Below, piece after piece: positions 8,286 through 17,389 of a stretch of DNA of 33,626 nucleotides (positions are counted from its first letter, which is position 1; each line of letters starts with the position of its first letter). Position numbers and translations under genes: made by a program. Origin of the DNA: CAYRFQ01 sp964423615 (GTDB lineage Bacteria > Planctomycetota > Planctomycetia > Gemmatales > Gemmataceae); the NCBI GenBank assembly GCA_964423615.1, contig CAYRFQ010000088.1, forward strand, positions 1 through 33,626, given 5' to 3'. The notes beneath the pieces were generated by a model that was not told where the DNA came from, did no database searches, and saw only the letters and a list, made by a program, of their open reading frames with translations.

Positions 8286-9614
8286 ATGGCCAAATCCACC
8301 AGCAGCAACCCAACCGGGATGAATCGGCGCCACTTCATGCAACACGTGGCGGGGTACTCCGCTTTGGCCCTCCCGGGGTTGTCGTTCGTCAATACGATCA
8401 ACGCGAACGCAGAACAAATCCGTCGAAACAACAAAAGTCTCATTGTGATGTGGATGGGCGGCGGGCCAGCTACGATCGATATTTGGGATCTCAAGCCCGG
8501 TCGTCCGACTGGTGGGGAGTTTCGCGAGATCAACACCACAGCTGCTGGCGTGAAGATTAGCGAACACATGCCGACCGTTGCACAACAAATGCGTAATTTG
8601 ATTATCCTCCGTTCGCTCACGACGAACGAAGGAAGCCACCAACGAGGTCGCGATTTGATGCACACCTCGTACCAACCGAACCCGGCCATTCCGTTCCCGT
8701 CCATCGGTGCGGTTGCCACCCTTCAGATTCCCCAGCTTCCCGGCTTCCGAGAGGTGTCGTTGCCTGGCTACATCAGCGTCGGTGGTGGAGCTGGAGGTCC
8801 CGGGTTCCTCGGCATGAACTATGCTCCATTCAACGTGCGAAACCCCGGTACACCTCCTGAGAACATGCGAGCACCGGTGGACATTGCCCGTGTTCGTCGT
8901 CGGCAGCGTTTGTTCTACACTCTCGAAGACAATTTCCGAAAGAGCCGCGCTCCGCACCTTCAGACAGAAAAAGAACGAGCCAAATTTGACGACGCTTCGA
9001 AAGCCCACCAGGAGGTCTACGGCAAAGGTTTCAGCCTGGTCGCTTCGCGGGAAGGGGACGTCTTCGACATTAGCAACGAGCCCGAACGAGTCAAAGAAGC
9101 CTACGGCGCGAACAACTTCGGTCGTTCGGCGTTGCTGGCGCGTCGTTTGGTCGAGGCAGGCGTTTCGGCTGTCGAAATCAGCATGGGAGGTTGGGACACC
9201 CATGGCAACAACTTCACGACCCTGTCGACTCAGCGCCTCCCCACCCTCGACAAAGCCATGGGGACTCTCGTCAAAGAACTCGTCGAACGTGGCAAGTGGC
9301 AAGACACTGTCCTGATGTGGATGGGTGAGTTTGGCCGAACTCCGCGGATTAACCAAAACGCTGGCCGTGACCACTGGCCACGCTGCTGGTCGATCGTCAT
9401 TGGTGGTGGTGCCCTCAGTGGTGGCCAAGCTTATGGCTCGACCGACAGGGACGGGATGGCCGTTGCCACGAACCCTGTGCGAATCGGCGACGTCTTCGCT
9501 ACCGTGTACAAAGCCCTCGGCATCGATCCGACGACCCAAGTTCGCGACGCCATTGGCCGTCCCTTCAATATCGCTGGTGGGAACGGTCAACCCATCAACG
9601 CGTTGTTCTCCTGA
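8286..9614 (+). CDS. DUF1501 protein with Tat signal peptide
   Basis: A 442-aa exported protein of the DUF1501 family, which has the alkaline phosphatase/sulfatase-like fold and is abundant in planctomycetes. The N-terminus carries a twin-arginine signal (MNRRHFMQHVAGYSALAL, residues 12-29) and an ANA-type cleavage region. Family motifs include VMWMGGGPATIDIWDLKPG, LTTNEGSHQRGRDLMHTSY, GWDTHGNNF, MGEFGRTPRIN and GRDHWPRCWS; the Asp and His residues in these are the likely metal ligands. The biochemical role is not established. It is usually found beside a DUF1549/DUF1553 cytochrome-type partner, which is absent here, so this is a solitary copy with its own terminator. Confidence 0.93.
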   Translation: MAKSTSSNPTGMNRRHFMQHVAGYSALALPGLSFVNTINANAEQIRRNNKSLIVMWMGGGPATIDIWDLKPGRPTGGEFREINTTAAGVKISEHMPTVAQQMRNLIILRSLTTNEGSHQRGRDLMHTSYQPNPAIPFPSIGAVATLQIPQLPGFREVSLPGYISVGGGAGGPGFLGMNYAPFNVRNPGTPPENMRAPVDIARVRRRQRLFYTLEDNFRKSRAPHLQTEKERAKFDDASKAHQEVYGKGFSLVASREGDVFDISNEPERVKEAYGANNFGRSALLARRLVEAGVSAVEISMGGWDTHGNNFTTLSTQRLPTLDKAMGTLVKELVERGKWQDTVLMWMGEFGRTPRINQNAGRDHWPRCWSIVIGGGALSGGQAYGSTDRDGMAVATNPVRIGDVFATVYKALGIDPTTQVRDAIGRPFNIAGGNGQPINALFS

Positions 9615-9657
9615 TCCCCTCAAAACTACCTTCCTGGCTCCCGCCCTTCAGCAGCAG

Positions 9658-9685
9658 AGCCCCAGAACGATCTCGTTCTGGGGCT
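9658..9685 (+). terminator. Rho-independent terminator of the DUF1501 gene
   Basis: The arms 9658-9670 and 9673-9685 form a 13-bp GC-rich perfect stem with a very tight loop, followed by TTCTTTGTTTT. It lies 44 nt after the stop codon and is the clearest intrinsic terminator in the window. Confidence 0.92.
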
Positions 9686-9901
9686 TTCTTTGTTTTCCAG
9701 GTAGCCAAGACCGCGCTCTCGTCAAACCACGACGTCCACTCATGGGTATGGAAACGAGTTTTGGGAAGGCGAAAGCGTGAGGCTGCAGCTTAAGGCTCAG
9801 ACACCCGCGGGTCGAACTGGCTTAACCCTTTTCCTGGACACTCCTCTGTTGTGACGTCATAATTAACCTTTTATCCCCGTCCATCGACCCACTCAAAGTG
9901 C

Positions 9902-12394
9902 GTGCTCAATGCCAGCACTCAAATTGGCAGATTTTCCATGCTCCACAGACTCAGCCTTCCTGTCGGTCTCGAAGTGACACCCACTCGATCGACGATCGCC
10001 TTCTTCGATCTGGATACGGGAGAATTTCGGGTTGCTTCGCGACGACGAACGGGAATGAGTTCTACGGTCGCGGATCAATCGGAAATGACTTACTCACTTT
10101 CTGGTCTTCGGGAGGAAATGTCCTCAGTCGTGGACGGGAGGGGGTACCTGCTCGACGCGGCCGTGGTCCCTTTCTGCTCGGCATGCTCGGGGCCATCGAA
10201 AGAGGATTTGGGAAAAGCTCTCGAACGGGAGGGGTGGGAGGACTTGTTGTTGGTGCCTAGAAGTCTTGCTGCTGTTGAATATTACTTTTGGCGAGGTGCG
10301 TTTCCAGGTGCTCTTGCCGTTGTTTTCGACTTGGGAGAGTCTTGCTTCACCGTGTCGGTAGTGAAAAAAGAAGATAACCAATGGAACGTGCTGGACCACC
10401 GAGAAGACGCCAACCTTGGCGTTGGTGCACTGATGGGCAAGGTCGCGGATTGCGTACTCGAACGGGCTCGAGGGTATCGTCCGGGGGACTCGGAAAACGA
10501 ACCCACCGAAGGGCTCTCCGCTGAGATGATAGCGACATCTTGTAAGGCGAGCTCGAATCCGCTCAACCGAGCACGCGTCGAACGTGCTGCTGGCGTATTG
10601 TTGGAGGAACTTCTCGAAAAGAACGAGTGTCGTTCGTATCTTCCGGACTTGGTTGAAATTGATGGAGGCTGGGTATCGCTGGGAGTTTCCTTGGAGAGAA
10701 CCTCGACGGACGCGCTGTTGCAAGAGCTTGCCGAAAAAACACTCGAGCTGAGCCGAGAACTGATATCCACACACAGAGAGAAGTTCTCCGAAAATGGGAT
10801 TCCATTGGTCGTGGTGGTCGACGGTATCCCCTTTTCCGCGTTTGAGCCGTATTTCGTAGAATTGGGCGACGTCGATGGGGTATCTCTGGACATTCGCAGC
10901 GACGATCCGAAAAACGCGGTCGTTTATGGTGCAGCGGTAGTAGGCCTTGGGAAGGGGATGAGTTACAAAACGGCTTTCGCTGCCCAAAACTTCGAACAGT
11001 TCCAAGGGTGGGACGTCAGTGTCAACTTGGAAACGTCGCCGGTTGCTACCAAGTTGTCCTATCGGCTTTCAGGAGAAGTCGAAATGGCCGTTCCGGAGCG
11101 GATAGTCGAAGGGGGGACAGTGCTCATTCAATACCTGGACAACGGACTCACGGAGGAGTTGTTCCTCGACACAGACAATCACTTTGATCTCGAACTGGAT
11201 TTGATTCCAGAAACAATCAACACGTTCGCGTTCTCTCTTTGCGACGTCGAAGGTCAAGAGTTTCTCCGGTTCCCACTTCGTATCCACCACCGGGGAACGA
11301 CGGTTCGTCCAACCTCACTTCAAGGAGGAGACGCCGCGAGGGCTGGGTCCCTTTTGATCGAAGTGCTCGACCGAGACGGACAACCAGGCAAACAATTGGT
11401 GGTGCCTGGAAATGCGACTTGGCCTGCAGAGTTCCGTTGTACTTGCCATACGGCGGATCAGTCGGGACACATCCTGGTTCCCCTCTACCAGGGAGAGCAA
11501 CCCGTTGGACAAATTGAGATCACGAACGTCCCTCGAGAACTTGGAGTCGGGTCCCCCGTTGATGTCGTCGTGCGTGGCTCTGATTTCGAACAATTCAACG
11601 TGGAAGTGGTCGTCCGTAATACCGAATACCAAGCACACACCACGCTCAAACTTTTTCAGGAATTCTCGCCTTTGGAGCGGGAAGCTGTCGAGCAATGGCG
11701 GCAACGAATCCGCGAGTTCAAAGAAGATGGGCCGTTGGAAGGCGAATTCCTGGAGACGGTCCGATTTGGCACGACCCAGGAAGTCGCCGACATGTTGGTA
11801 CGCATCCAAGAAAGGCTCGACAATCCTCAACCGCAACCAACGTCGGGAGAGTTGACGCCGCGATGGTCCGAGTTTGCAAAGCTCGTCCGGCAATGTCTGA
11901 TTACTGCTGGTGAGGTTGCCGACAAGACAGGCCAAGACCGAGGAGAACTCTTTGAGGAAGTTTACACTCAGGAAAAATATGCCGAAGATGCTTTTGCCGA
12001 CAACGATCAAAAATTGTATTCGGAATGCATCGAAAATCTGAAACAGTTTTCGATGCATTTGGAGCAAATGCAATATCAGACTCGAGGTGGTATGCCCCTC
12101 GACGTCCCCAATGCCCAAGATCTCATGGCGGCAGCGGCGGACGTCGAACGACGGCTCAAGCAAGGGCGATCAGAAGCCAGGCGGCTTCAGCGTGACGATT
12201 TAACGGCGAAGATCGACAGGCTCCTCGACGAACTTTCGGAGTTTCCGCTTCGTCTGCAGTACCACCCTGGATTTGCTGCAGACCTCTTGGGAAGGCTCTT
12301 TCAAGAAGCCGACACGATTGCCAAGAGTTGGCCAACGGGCCAACAACCATTCACCAATCCCTCGAGGACAGGATTGTTGGAGGGCGATATTTAA
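9902..12394 (+). CDS. Hsp70-like protein with degenerate ATPase site
   Basis: An 830-aa protein whose first ~360 residues follow the actin/Hsp70 ATPase fold. LLDAAVVPFCSAC, LLVPRSLAAVEYYF and VVFDLGESCFTVSVV (about 140-154) match the order of Hsp70 elements (ITVPAYF, EPTAAALAYG, DLGGGTFDVS), and VVVVDGIPFSAF with AVVYGAAVVGLG resemble the adenosine-site end. The phosphate-1 loop, normally GIDLGTT, is GLEVTPTRS, and the GGGT of phosphate 2 is GESC, so ATP hydrolysis is probably impaired. After ~360 comes a beta-rich region and then a helical, acidic C-terminus (from ~590). The start may be GTG 9902 or ATG 9938; neither has a strong ribosome site. It precedes two TPR protein genes on the same strand, suggesting a shared protein-handling role. 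Confidence 0.75.
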   Translation: MLNASTQIGRFSMLHRLSLPVGLEVTPTRSTIAFFDLDTGEFRVASRRRTGMSSTVADQSEMTYSLSGLREEMSSVVDGRGYLLDAAVVPFCSACSGPSKEDLGKALEREGWEDLLLVPRSLAAVEYYFWRGAFPGALAVVFDLGESCFTVSVVKKEDNQWNVLDHREDANLGVGALMGKVADCVLERARGYRPGDSENEPTEGLSAEMIATSCKASSNPLNRARVERAAGVLLEELLEKNECRSYLPDLVEIDGGWVSLGVSLERTSTDALLQELAEKTLELSRELISTHREKFSENGIPLVVVVDGIPFSAFEPYFVELGDVDGVSLDIRSDDPKNAVVYGAAVVGLGKGMSYKTAFAAQNFEQFQGWDVSVNLETSPVATKLSYRLSGEVEMAVPERIVEGGTVLIQYLDNGLTEELFLDTDNHFDLELDLIPETINTFAFSLCDVEGQEFLRFPLRIHHRGTTVRPTSLQGGDAARAGSLLIEVLDRDGQPGKQLVVPGNATWPAEFRCTCHTADQSGHILVPLYQGEQPVGQIEITNVPRELGVGSPVDVVVRGSDFEQFNVEVVVRNTEYQAHTTLKLFQEFSPLEREAVEQWRQRIREFKEDGPLEGEFLETVRFGTTQEVADMLVRIQERLDNPQPQPTSGELTPRWSEFAKLVRQCLITAGEVADKTGQDRGELFEEVYTQEKYAEDAFADNDQKLYSECIENLKQFSMHLEQMQYQTRGGMPLDVPNAQDLMAAAADVERRLKQGRSEARRLQRDDLTAKIDRLLDELSEFPLRLQYHPGFAADLLGRLFQEADTIAKSWPTGQQPFTNPSRTGLLEGDI

Positions 12395-12756
12395 CACCCC
12401 AAGACGTTGGGATCTGGGGAAAATGCCCTTACAATAGGGAAGTCTAGTTGGAAAGTGCAGCCGACACATTTGGACCATCCAATGGGTTGCACCTCAGTTT
12501 AGATTTGTCCTTTGGATTCCAGCGGCTTGAAGCCGTTTTGGTTTTCCGTTTTGATTCTTCTGGGATGTTTTGGTGAGCGAGCTTGCCACGACTATCTTTT
12601 CCTGGACTTTCCTGTTTCGACTGCGTTTTGCAACTGGTCGCAAAACGCTTGGGTGGTCCGCCTGTTAGTCTTTGCTGAAATTGGCGGACTTCATTGTTCA
12701 TCGTCCAATTGTGTCATCTGTTCCGGCCCACAGCTTTCTCGGGATAGTTCGTCCTC
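12395..12756. other. Intergenic region with two hairpins
   Basis: 362 bases with no convincing gene between the Hsp70-like and first TPR genes. It contains the terminator-like stem at 12523-12535 and a perfect 9-bp stem at 12623-12631/12640-12648 with an 8-nt loop and no T-run. A promoter for the TPR genes may lie here, but none is obvious. Confidence 0.5.
12523..12535 (+). terminator. Possible terminator after the Hsp70-like gene
   Basis: A short stem (CGGCT/AGCCG, TGA loop) is followed by TTTTGGTTTT; flanking CCA and TGG could extend the pairing. Weak but correctly placed. If active, the TPR genes have their own promoter. Confidence 0.45.
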
Positions 12757-15513
12757 ATGAGCACATGGTTAATGATCGTCCTCGGAGTTATCGGGGCAAC
12801 TGTTTTGTTGTGGCTCTACTGGCTGGTGGCCCCGGCGCCCCGTCGGTGGCGGAAAATACGCCAAGCGAGACGAATTCTCGAGGATGGCGATTGGAACTCC
12901 GCCCTCGAGATGTGTAAGCAACTCAAACAGCGTGGCCTCTCCAAGTGGTGGGAGACGAAAGTCCACGAGGTCATGAGTCGGGGGTACGAGGCCGTAGGGG
13001 CGGAATGCCTTGCGAACAAAGAATTCGAGCGAGCGTTGGAGTCGTTCGAACAGGCGGGAGAACTTGTCGGCAAAGATGCGACGGAGGGGCGTAGTGAAGT
13101 CCTCAACGGCATGCTCAAAGAAGTCCGACGGCAATTCGCGTTGTCTGTTCATTCGACGACCGAAGCGGTCCACGACATCATCGGCCGGACCTTAATGATT
13201 CAGTCCCCGTGTCCCGAAGCCTCCTTTTGGCAAGCCTTATGTTACATCCGTGATGGTCGAAAAGATCTCGCCACCAGTCACTTCACCGAATTAACAAGTC
13301 TCGACAAAGACGAAGAATCGGCGTACGGCTCGAGTCTTGGGCAATCTACCAACATCGATCCTCCGCTTTATCTCGGATCGTTACTATTGGAAGAAGGCCA
13401 GAACAAAGAAGCCTTGCGATATCTCGGTGCGGCCAACCGAGTCGATAGCAATTGTCCGGTGGTGATCTGCCTTCTCGGCGTTGCGATGCTTCGGTCCGGG
13501 GGCGACCTGAAGTTTGCAACCAAAACGCTCCAACGCGCTCTCGGCTCACGAGGTTTTGAAATCTGGGAGGAATCCCCAGAACAAGTTTGGGTGGAAGGTT
13601 TTCCGGTCAATACTTCCTACGTTCGGCAATGTGCCATCGAGTTCTCGTACACGTGCCCTCTCTGGGGTCCTGATTATCGAGCCCTCGCCCGCGTGGGCAA
13701 CTCGGCCCTCGCAGAGTCCTATTATCGCACCGGGGATTATCAAGCTGCTGCGGATCTTTTTGATCGGGTTTCTCATCAGGGAGCGCCTTCCCTTGAAGTC
13801 CTTCGAGGCCTGGGATTGTCGTTGGTGAAGCTGGGCCAGTTCGACGCAGCGTTCAAACATCTTCTGGCGGCGAACGAATTGGCTCATGAGGAAGATCCTG
13901 TCACCGCTGGCTATCTGGCGTTGTGTGCGGCCAAGGGAACCCCCCCATCGCCCGAAGACAAGGCCAACAACGTCAAATGGGCCATATGGTTGCTGCAAAA
14001 ATTCGAACGACTGGGTGATGCCGAGTGGGTCGAGTTGGCGAGCGAGATCCATGCCGAGGGCCGCGCCTGCGAAGTCGAGATCACGCCCGACCAACAACTC
14101 CACTTGTGCAACCACCTGCTCTCGATTTCGGACATTTCTCCTAAAGCCGCGGATGCCTACAACCACTTGTTTGGAACAGCTTCGGAGGCCTTACGGCAAG
14201 AGTTCGCGTGGCTTTACTGCCGTGCATCGCAAATTCACGACGTCGAACACGAGCACGCCGTTTCGCTGTTTGCGAAAACGTTCGAAGATGAGGGTGCGGC
14301 GAAGAAGTTTTTCGCGCATCACGGGTGGGATTTCGACGAGTTGGAGTTCACGTTCTTGCGAAGGGCCGCGAGTCAATCTCCTGGCCAATTTCCTGTCGTC
14401 TTTGGGCCCGATTATCCTCCTCGCGGTGAACAACTGTTGATGGAGCGTATCGACCGGATGCTTGGTGGAGACGATTTAGATGGTGCGGCTGCTGCGGCCG
14501 ACGTCTTTGCCAAGTTGGCCCCACGAAACACCAAAGCTCTTGACTGCCTGTCACGGTTGCGCCATCGCCAAGGCAAGGAAAGTGAAGCCATCGAGTTTCT
14601 GGACCAATGGCGACAAGTGGAGCCGAATTCCGACGTTCCCCTTGTCCGGTTGGCGGTCCTCCAATTTCGTAGTGGAAAGAACCTGGAGGGATTGAATACC
14701 GTCCGAGGTGCTTTGAACTTATCGAAAGGCCAACGTCGCAGCTCGATCGGACTTTTGGGAGCACGGTCACTGTTGGCCAATGTGCTGGCGGACACAGATA
14801 AGGATGGGCAGCACGCCCCTTCCCACAACGGGGTTTCGGGTGGTGTCAACTTCCTTCGGGAAGCCCTCCAACTCCTCCAAGATGCTCTCGGCCACGACCC
14901 TGAGAATCACACCGCGAGGTGGTGCGAAGTGGCGGTCCTTTATCTCCTGGGAGAGCATGAGCCTCTGGCCGGATGCGGAGCAGCGATGAAGCGAGAGGAC
15001 GTGAGTGACGCCCATTTCCACTATTTCGCGGGGTTGGCTCACTTGTTCGCTGGGGACCACCAAGCCGTTGCCGACTCGACACATCGAGCAAGGTTCGTCG
15101 CAAACCTTGCTCCAGAATGCGACTATTTGCTTGGGTGGTCGGCCATCGAGCAGAACGATTCCAACGAAGCTGCTCGGCATTTAAGCGAAGCCATTCGGCG
15201 TGGTCCAACCCCATCACAGGATTTCGCTCGGGCTTTGCTTGGTGGAATCGAATTCTTCCGAGGAGATTACAAGGAGGCTATCGAAAATTGGAACGGAGTG
15301 AGCGGGGAATCTCTGGCCTTGTGGGAATTACAACAACCGTTGGCGAACGCCGTTTATCTATCCGCCATCCGCGCTTATCACGAAGGCAATTACCAGTATG
15401 CAGCACAGAAAGTCAGAGAAGCCGGGAAACTCGGCGTGAGGGACCGCCGTCTTGGAGCGTTGTTAGCGATGTCCTTGTTGAAGGCAGGGCAGCAATTGTT
15501 GTATGAAGCGTGA
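12757..15513 (+). CDS. Large membrane-anchored TPR protein
   Basis: A 918-aa protein starting with a hydrophobic segment (residues 5-25, WLMIVLGVIGATVLLWLYWL) followed by basic residues (RRWRKIRQARR). This is a signal anchor that would leave the bulk in the cytoplasm or periplasm depending on orientation; the positive-inside rule favours cytoplasmic. The rest is a chain of helical TPR-type repeats, for example GDWNSALEMCKQL, NKEFERALESFEQAGEL, GQNKEALRYLGAANRV, TGDYQAAADLFDRV, GKESEAIEFLDQWRQVEPN and RGDYKEAIENW. TPR arrays are protein-protein scaffolds. It lies between the Hsp70-like gene and another TPR gene. No enzymatic motif is visible. The start ATG has only a weak ribosome site. Confidence 0.85.
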   Translation: MSTWLMIVLGVIGATVLLWLYWLVAPAPRRWRKIRQARRILEDGDWNSALEMCKQLKQRGLSKWWETKVHEVMSRGYEAVGAECLANKEFERALESFEQAGELVGKDATEGRSEVLNGMLKEVRRQFALSVHSTTEAVHDIIGRTLMIQSPCPEASFWQALCYIRDGRKDLATSHFTELTSLDKDEESAYGSSLGQSTNIDPPLYLGSLLLEEGQNKEALRYLGAANRVDSNCPVVICLLGVAMLRSGGDLKFATKTLQRALGSRGFEIWEESPEQVWVEGFPVNTSYVRQCAIEFSYTCPLWGPDYRALARVGNSALAESYYRTGDYQAAADLFDRVSHQGAPSLEVLRGLGLSLVKLGQFDAAFKHLLAANELAHEEDPVTAGYLALCAAKGTPPSPEDKANNVKWAIWLLQKFERLGDAEWVELASEIHAEGRACEVEITPDQQLHLCNHLLSISDISPKAADAYNHLFGTASEALRQEFAWLYCRASQIHDVEHEHAVSLFAKTFEDEGAAKKFFAHHGWDFDELEFTFLRRAASQSPGQFPVVFGPDYPPRGEQLLMERIDRMLGGDDLDGAAAAADVFAKLAPRNTKALDCLSRLRHRQGKESEAIEFLDQWRQVEPNSDVPLVRLAVLQFRSGKNLEGLNTVRGALNLSKGQRRSSIGLLGARSLLANVLADTDKDGQHAPSHNGVSGGVNFLREALQLLQDALGHDPENHTARWCEVAVLYLLGEHEPLAGCGAAMKREDVSDAHFHYFAGLAHLFAGDHQAVADSTHRARFVANLAPECDYLLGWSAIEQNDSNEAARHLSEAIRRGPTPSQDFARALLGGIEFFRGDYKEAIENWNGVSGESLALWELQQPLANAVYLSAIRAYHEGNYQYAAQKVREAGKLGVRDRRLGALLAMSLLKAGQQLLYEA

Positions 15514-15691
15514 CGAGTCATTGCGTGTTGTCGGCTAACGTGACGAGTCCGAAACGCAAGCGCGGAGCCAGAACACGAACCCCAGAACTCGACAAAGGCC
15601 AATCGAACTCGGCCGCCATCCATGAACTTCTACCATCCCGAATGCCGTGACTCGGACACAGGCCGTCAAATCAAGTTGGGAGCATCGCTGA

Positions 15692-17383
15692 ATGAGCAAG
15701 GTCGACCGTCCGGAAATTCTTCCGGAAGCCACGTTAGTTACTTCCGCAGCGGAAGAAGCGACCATATTGTTGGAACAAGCGTGCAAGCTCGGCAAGACCA
15801 CGCCAGAACTGGCTTACATGCTTGCCATGGCTTACAAACGACAAAACAAGATGCGTGAGGCCCGTGAGGCTCTCCGAAAAATCGCGCCACCCGATGCCAA
15901 TGTCATGCTCCAAATGGGGCTCATTTCCTTCCACGAGCGTCATTTTCAAGAAGCCGAGAAGGAGTTCCTGCGGGCAACAGAACTCAATCCACAATCGTAT
16001 GCCGCGTTCTACAACTTACTGCTTACGCGACTTTGTTTGGGTCAACTGGAGGAAGGCGAGGGCCTTCTGACCGACTTGCTTTCGTTGTCTCCTTCGGCCG
16101 AGGAAGAGCGGTTTTTGACGTTGGTCGGAGCGTTGTTGAAGAAAGGAGCCGCGTCACCCGAGCCGCCAGTTGGCTCTACCCCTCCACCCCTTCCTGTGGA
16201 TTTCGGCCCAGAGGGAGAGGCCAATGTTGCTTTGGCCAACATGGGAGAGAATGAAGAAGACAGGCTGCTCGAATTGATCCACAGCATTGGCCGGTTCGAA
16301 GCCATTTATCCGATGCTGCGAGCCCTCGCTGCGGCTCGTCCTCACAGCACACTCGTCCAACGAACTCACCTCGAACTGGTGATGATCCAAGCGAGTCGGC
16401 ACGTCCAAAAATGCGAATGGGTCGAAGCCGCATCACTGATCAAGCCGTTGTCGCGAATGGTCGAAGTCGATCCCAACTTGCGGCAAAGCGTTTCGGACGA
16501 TTTGCGCGGTGCGTTTATGAGTCTCGAAGGGGTTTGTGCGGCCATGCTCCAGAACTACGAGACGGCCATCCGGTGTTTCTCGCGTGGCTTGCAATTGATT
16601 GGGAACAACCACTGGCTCCACCAAAATTTGGCCATCTGCTACGAAATGATGAAGCGAATGGATAAGGCCGAGCTGCACTGGAACCGTTATTTCGACTTGC
16701 TTGATTACAACGTCCCGGTTCCACCGGACGCATCTCCGGAAGAATACCTCGACGACCTGGCCTATGCCGGATTGACACGCCTGGCCGACATCTACTATCG
16801 CGATGAAAAATGGGATAACGCCGTTGGGTATCTCCAACGGGCTGTGCGGCTTCGTCCTCGCGACCTGGACACCCTGGAAAGGTTGTTCCACCTCTATGTC
16901 CAGGTCCGGCGGAGCGAAGATGCTCGCCGTCTTCTGCGAAAGATGCGGGACCTAAGCCCCGACGACCCACAACTGGAATTGTACGAACTCGATCTGCGCG
17001 AGCCTCGGTCTCTCAAAGACCTCGAACGGATGATCGCCGACATCAAGCGAATCCTCGGCCGTTACCCCGACGACCTGCGGGTCGAAGAACGGGCACTGGT
17101 GATGGTCTCCAACTGCATTACGATTGTGAGCAAGGAGTGCGATCGGTTGACTGAAAAACTGGCGCACATCGTCGACCAGGTCAAACGCCTGCCCAACTAC
17201 CAGGTTAATTGGCCCGTTGTCCGCGACGAAATGCACTACCTCCGTCAAGAGTTCCAACAGCTCAAACGCCTGTCGAACAAGTGTCTCAATTTGATCAACA
17301 GTGACGAACACCGACGAATCATTCGCGAGTTAAATGACCACATCGACAGCAAGATAGACATTTGCATTTCGATGGGTGGGTAG
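15692..17383 (+). CDS. TPR protein with coiled-coil C-terminus
   Basis: A 563-aa soluble protein without signal peptide or membrane segment. TPR units are clear at the start (PELAYMLAMAYKRQNKMREA, REALRKIAPPDANVMLQMGL) and in the middle (NYETAIRCFSRGLQLIGNN, DKAELHWNRYFDLL, KWDNAVGYLQRAVRLRPRD), separated by a proline-rich linker at about 150-170 (PEPPVGSTPPPLP). The last ~120 residues look like long helices or a coiled coil (LTEKLAHIVDQVKRLPN, LRQEFQQLKRLSNKC). GGGAG at 15678-15682 supports the start. It follows the 918-aa TPR gene by 178 nt and precedes a Rpn-like gene by 6 nt. Likely an adaptor; no catalytic residues are seen. Confidence 0.85.
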   Translation: MSKVDRPEILPEATLVTSAAEEATILLEQACKLGKTTPELAYMLAMAYKRQNKMREAREALRKIAPPDANVMLQMGLISFHERHFQEAEKEFLRATELNPQSYAAFYNLLLTRLCLGQLEEGEGLLTDLLSLSPSAEEERFLTLVGALLKKGAASPEPPVGSTPPPLPVDFGPEGEANVALANMGENEEDRLLELIHSIGRFEAIYPMLRALAAARPHSTLVQRTHLELVMIQASRHVQKCEWVEAASLIKPLSRMVEVDPNLRQSVSDDLRGAFMSLEGVCAAMLQNYETAIRCFSRGLQLIGNNHWLHQNLAICYEMMKRMDKAELHWNRYFDLLDYNVPVPPDASPEEYLDDLAYAGLTRLADIYYRDEKWDNAVGYLQRAVRLRPRDLDTLERLFHLYVQVRRSEDARRLLRKMRDLSPDDPQLELYELDLREPRSLKDLERMIADIKRILGRYPDDLRVEERALVMVSNCITIVSKECDRLTEKLAHIVDQVKRLPNYQVNWPVVRDEMHYLRQEFQQLKRLSNKCLNLINSDEHRRIIRELNDHIDSKIDICISMGG

Positions 17384-17389
17384 TTCTCG

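Noticed and set aside
8259..9623. 454-aa open frame on the minus strand opposite DUF1501
   Set aside because: It lies exactly antisense to a clear family gene and has no domain or signal; codon bias of the real gene explains the missing stops.
10124..11005. 293-aa minus-strand frame opposite the Hsp70-like gene
   Set aside because: Antisense shadow with no recognisable motif; the plus strand carries the Hsp70-type pattern.
11315..12163. 282-aa minus-strand frame opposite the Hsp70-like C-terminus
   Set aside because: Antisense shadow; no ribosome site or family similarity.
13546..14166. 206-aa minus-strand frame opposite the first TPR gene
   Set aside because: The plus strand reads continuous TPR helices; the antisense frame is low-information.
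15514..15691. Possibility that the two TPR genes are one gene split by a frameshift
   Set aside because: The gap is 178 nt with no readable TPR similarity, and the second gene has its own GGGAG site and a natural N-terminus; two genes are more likely.
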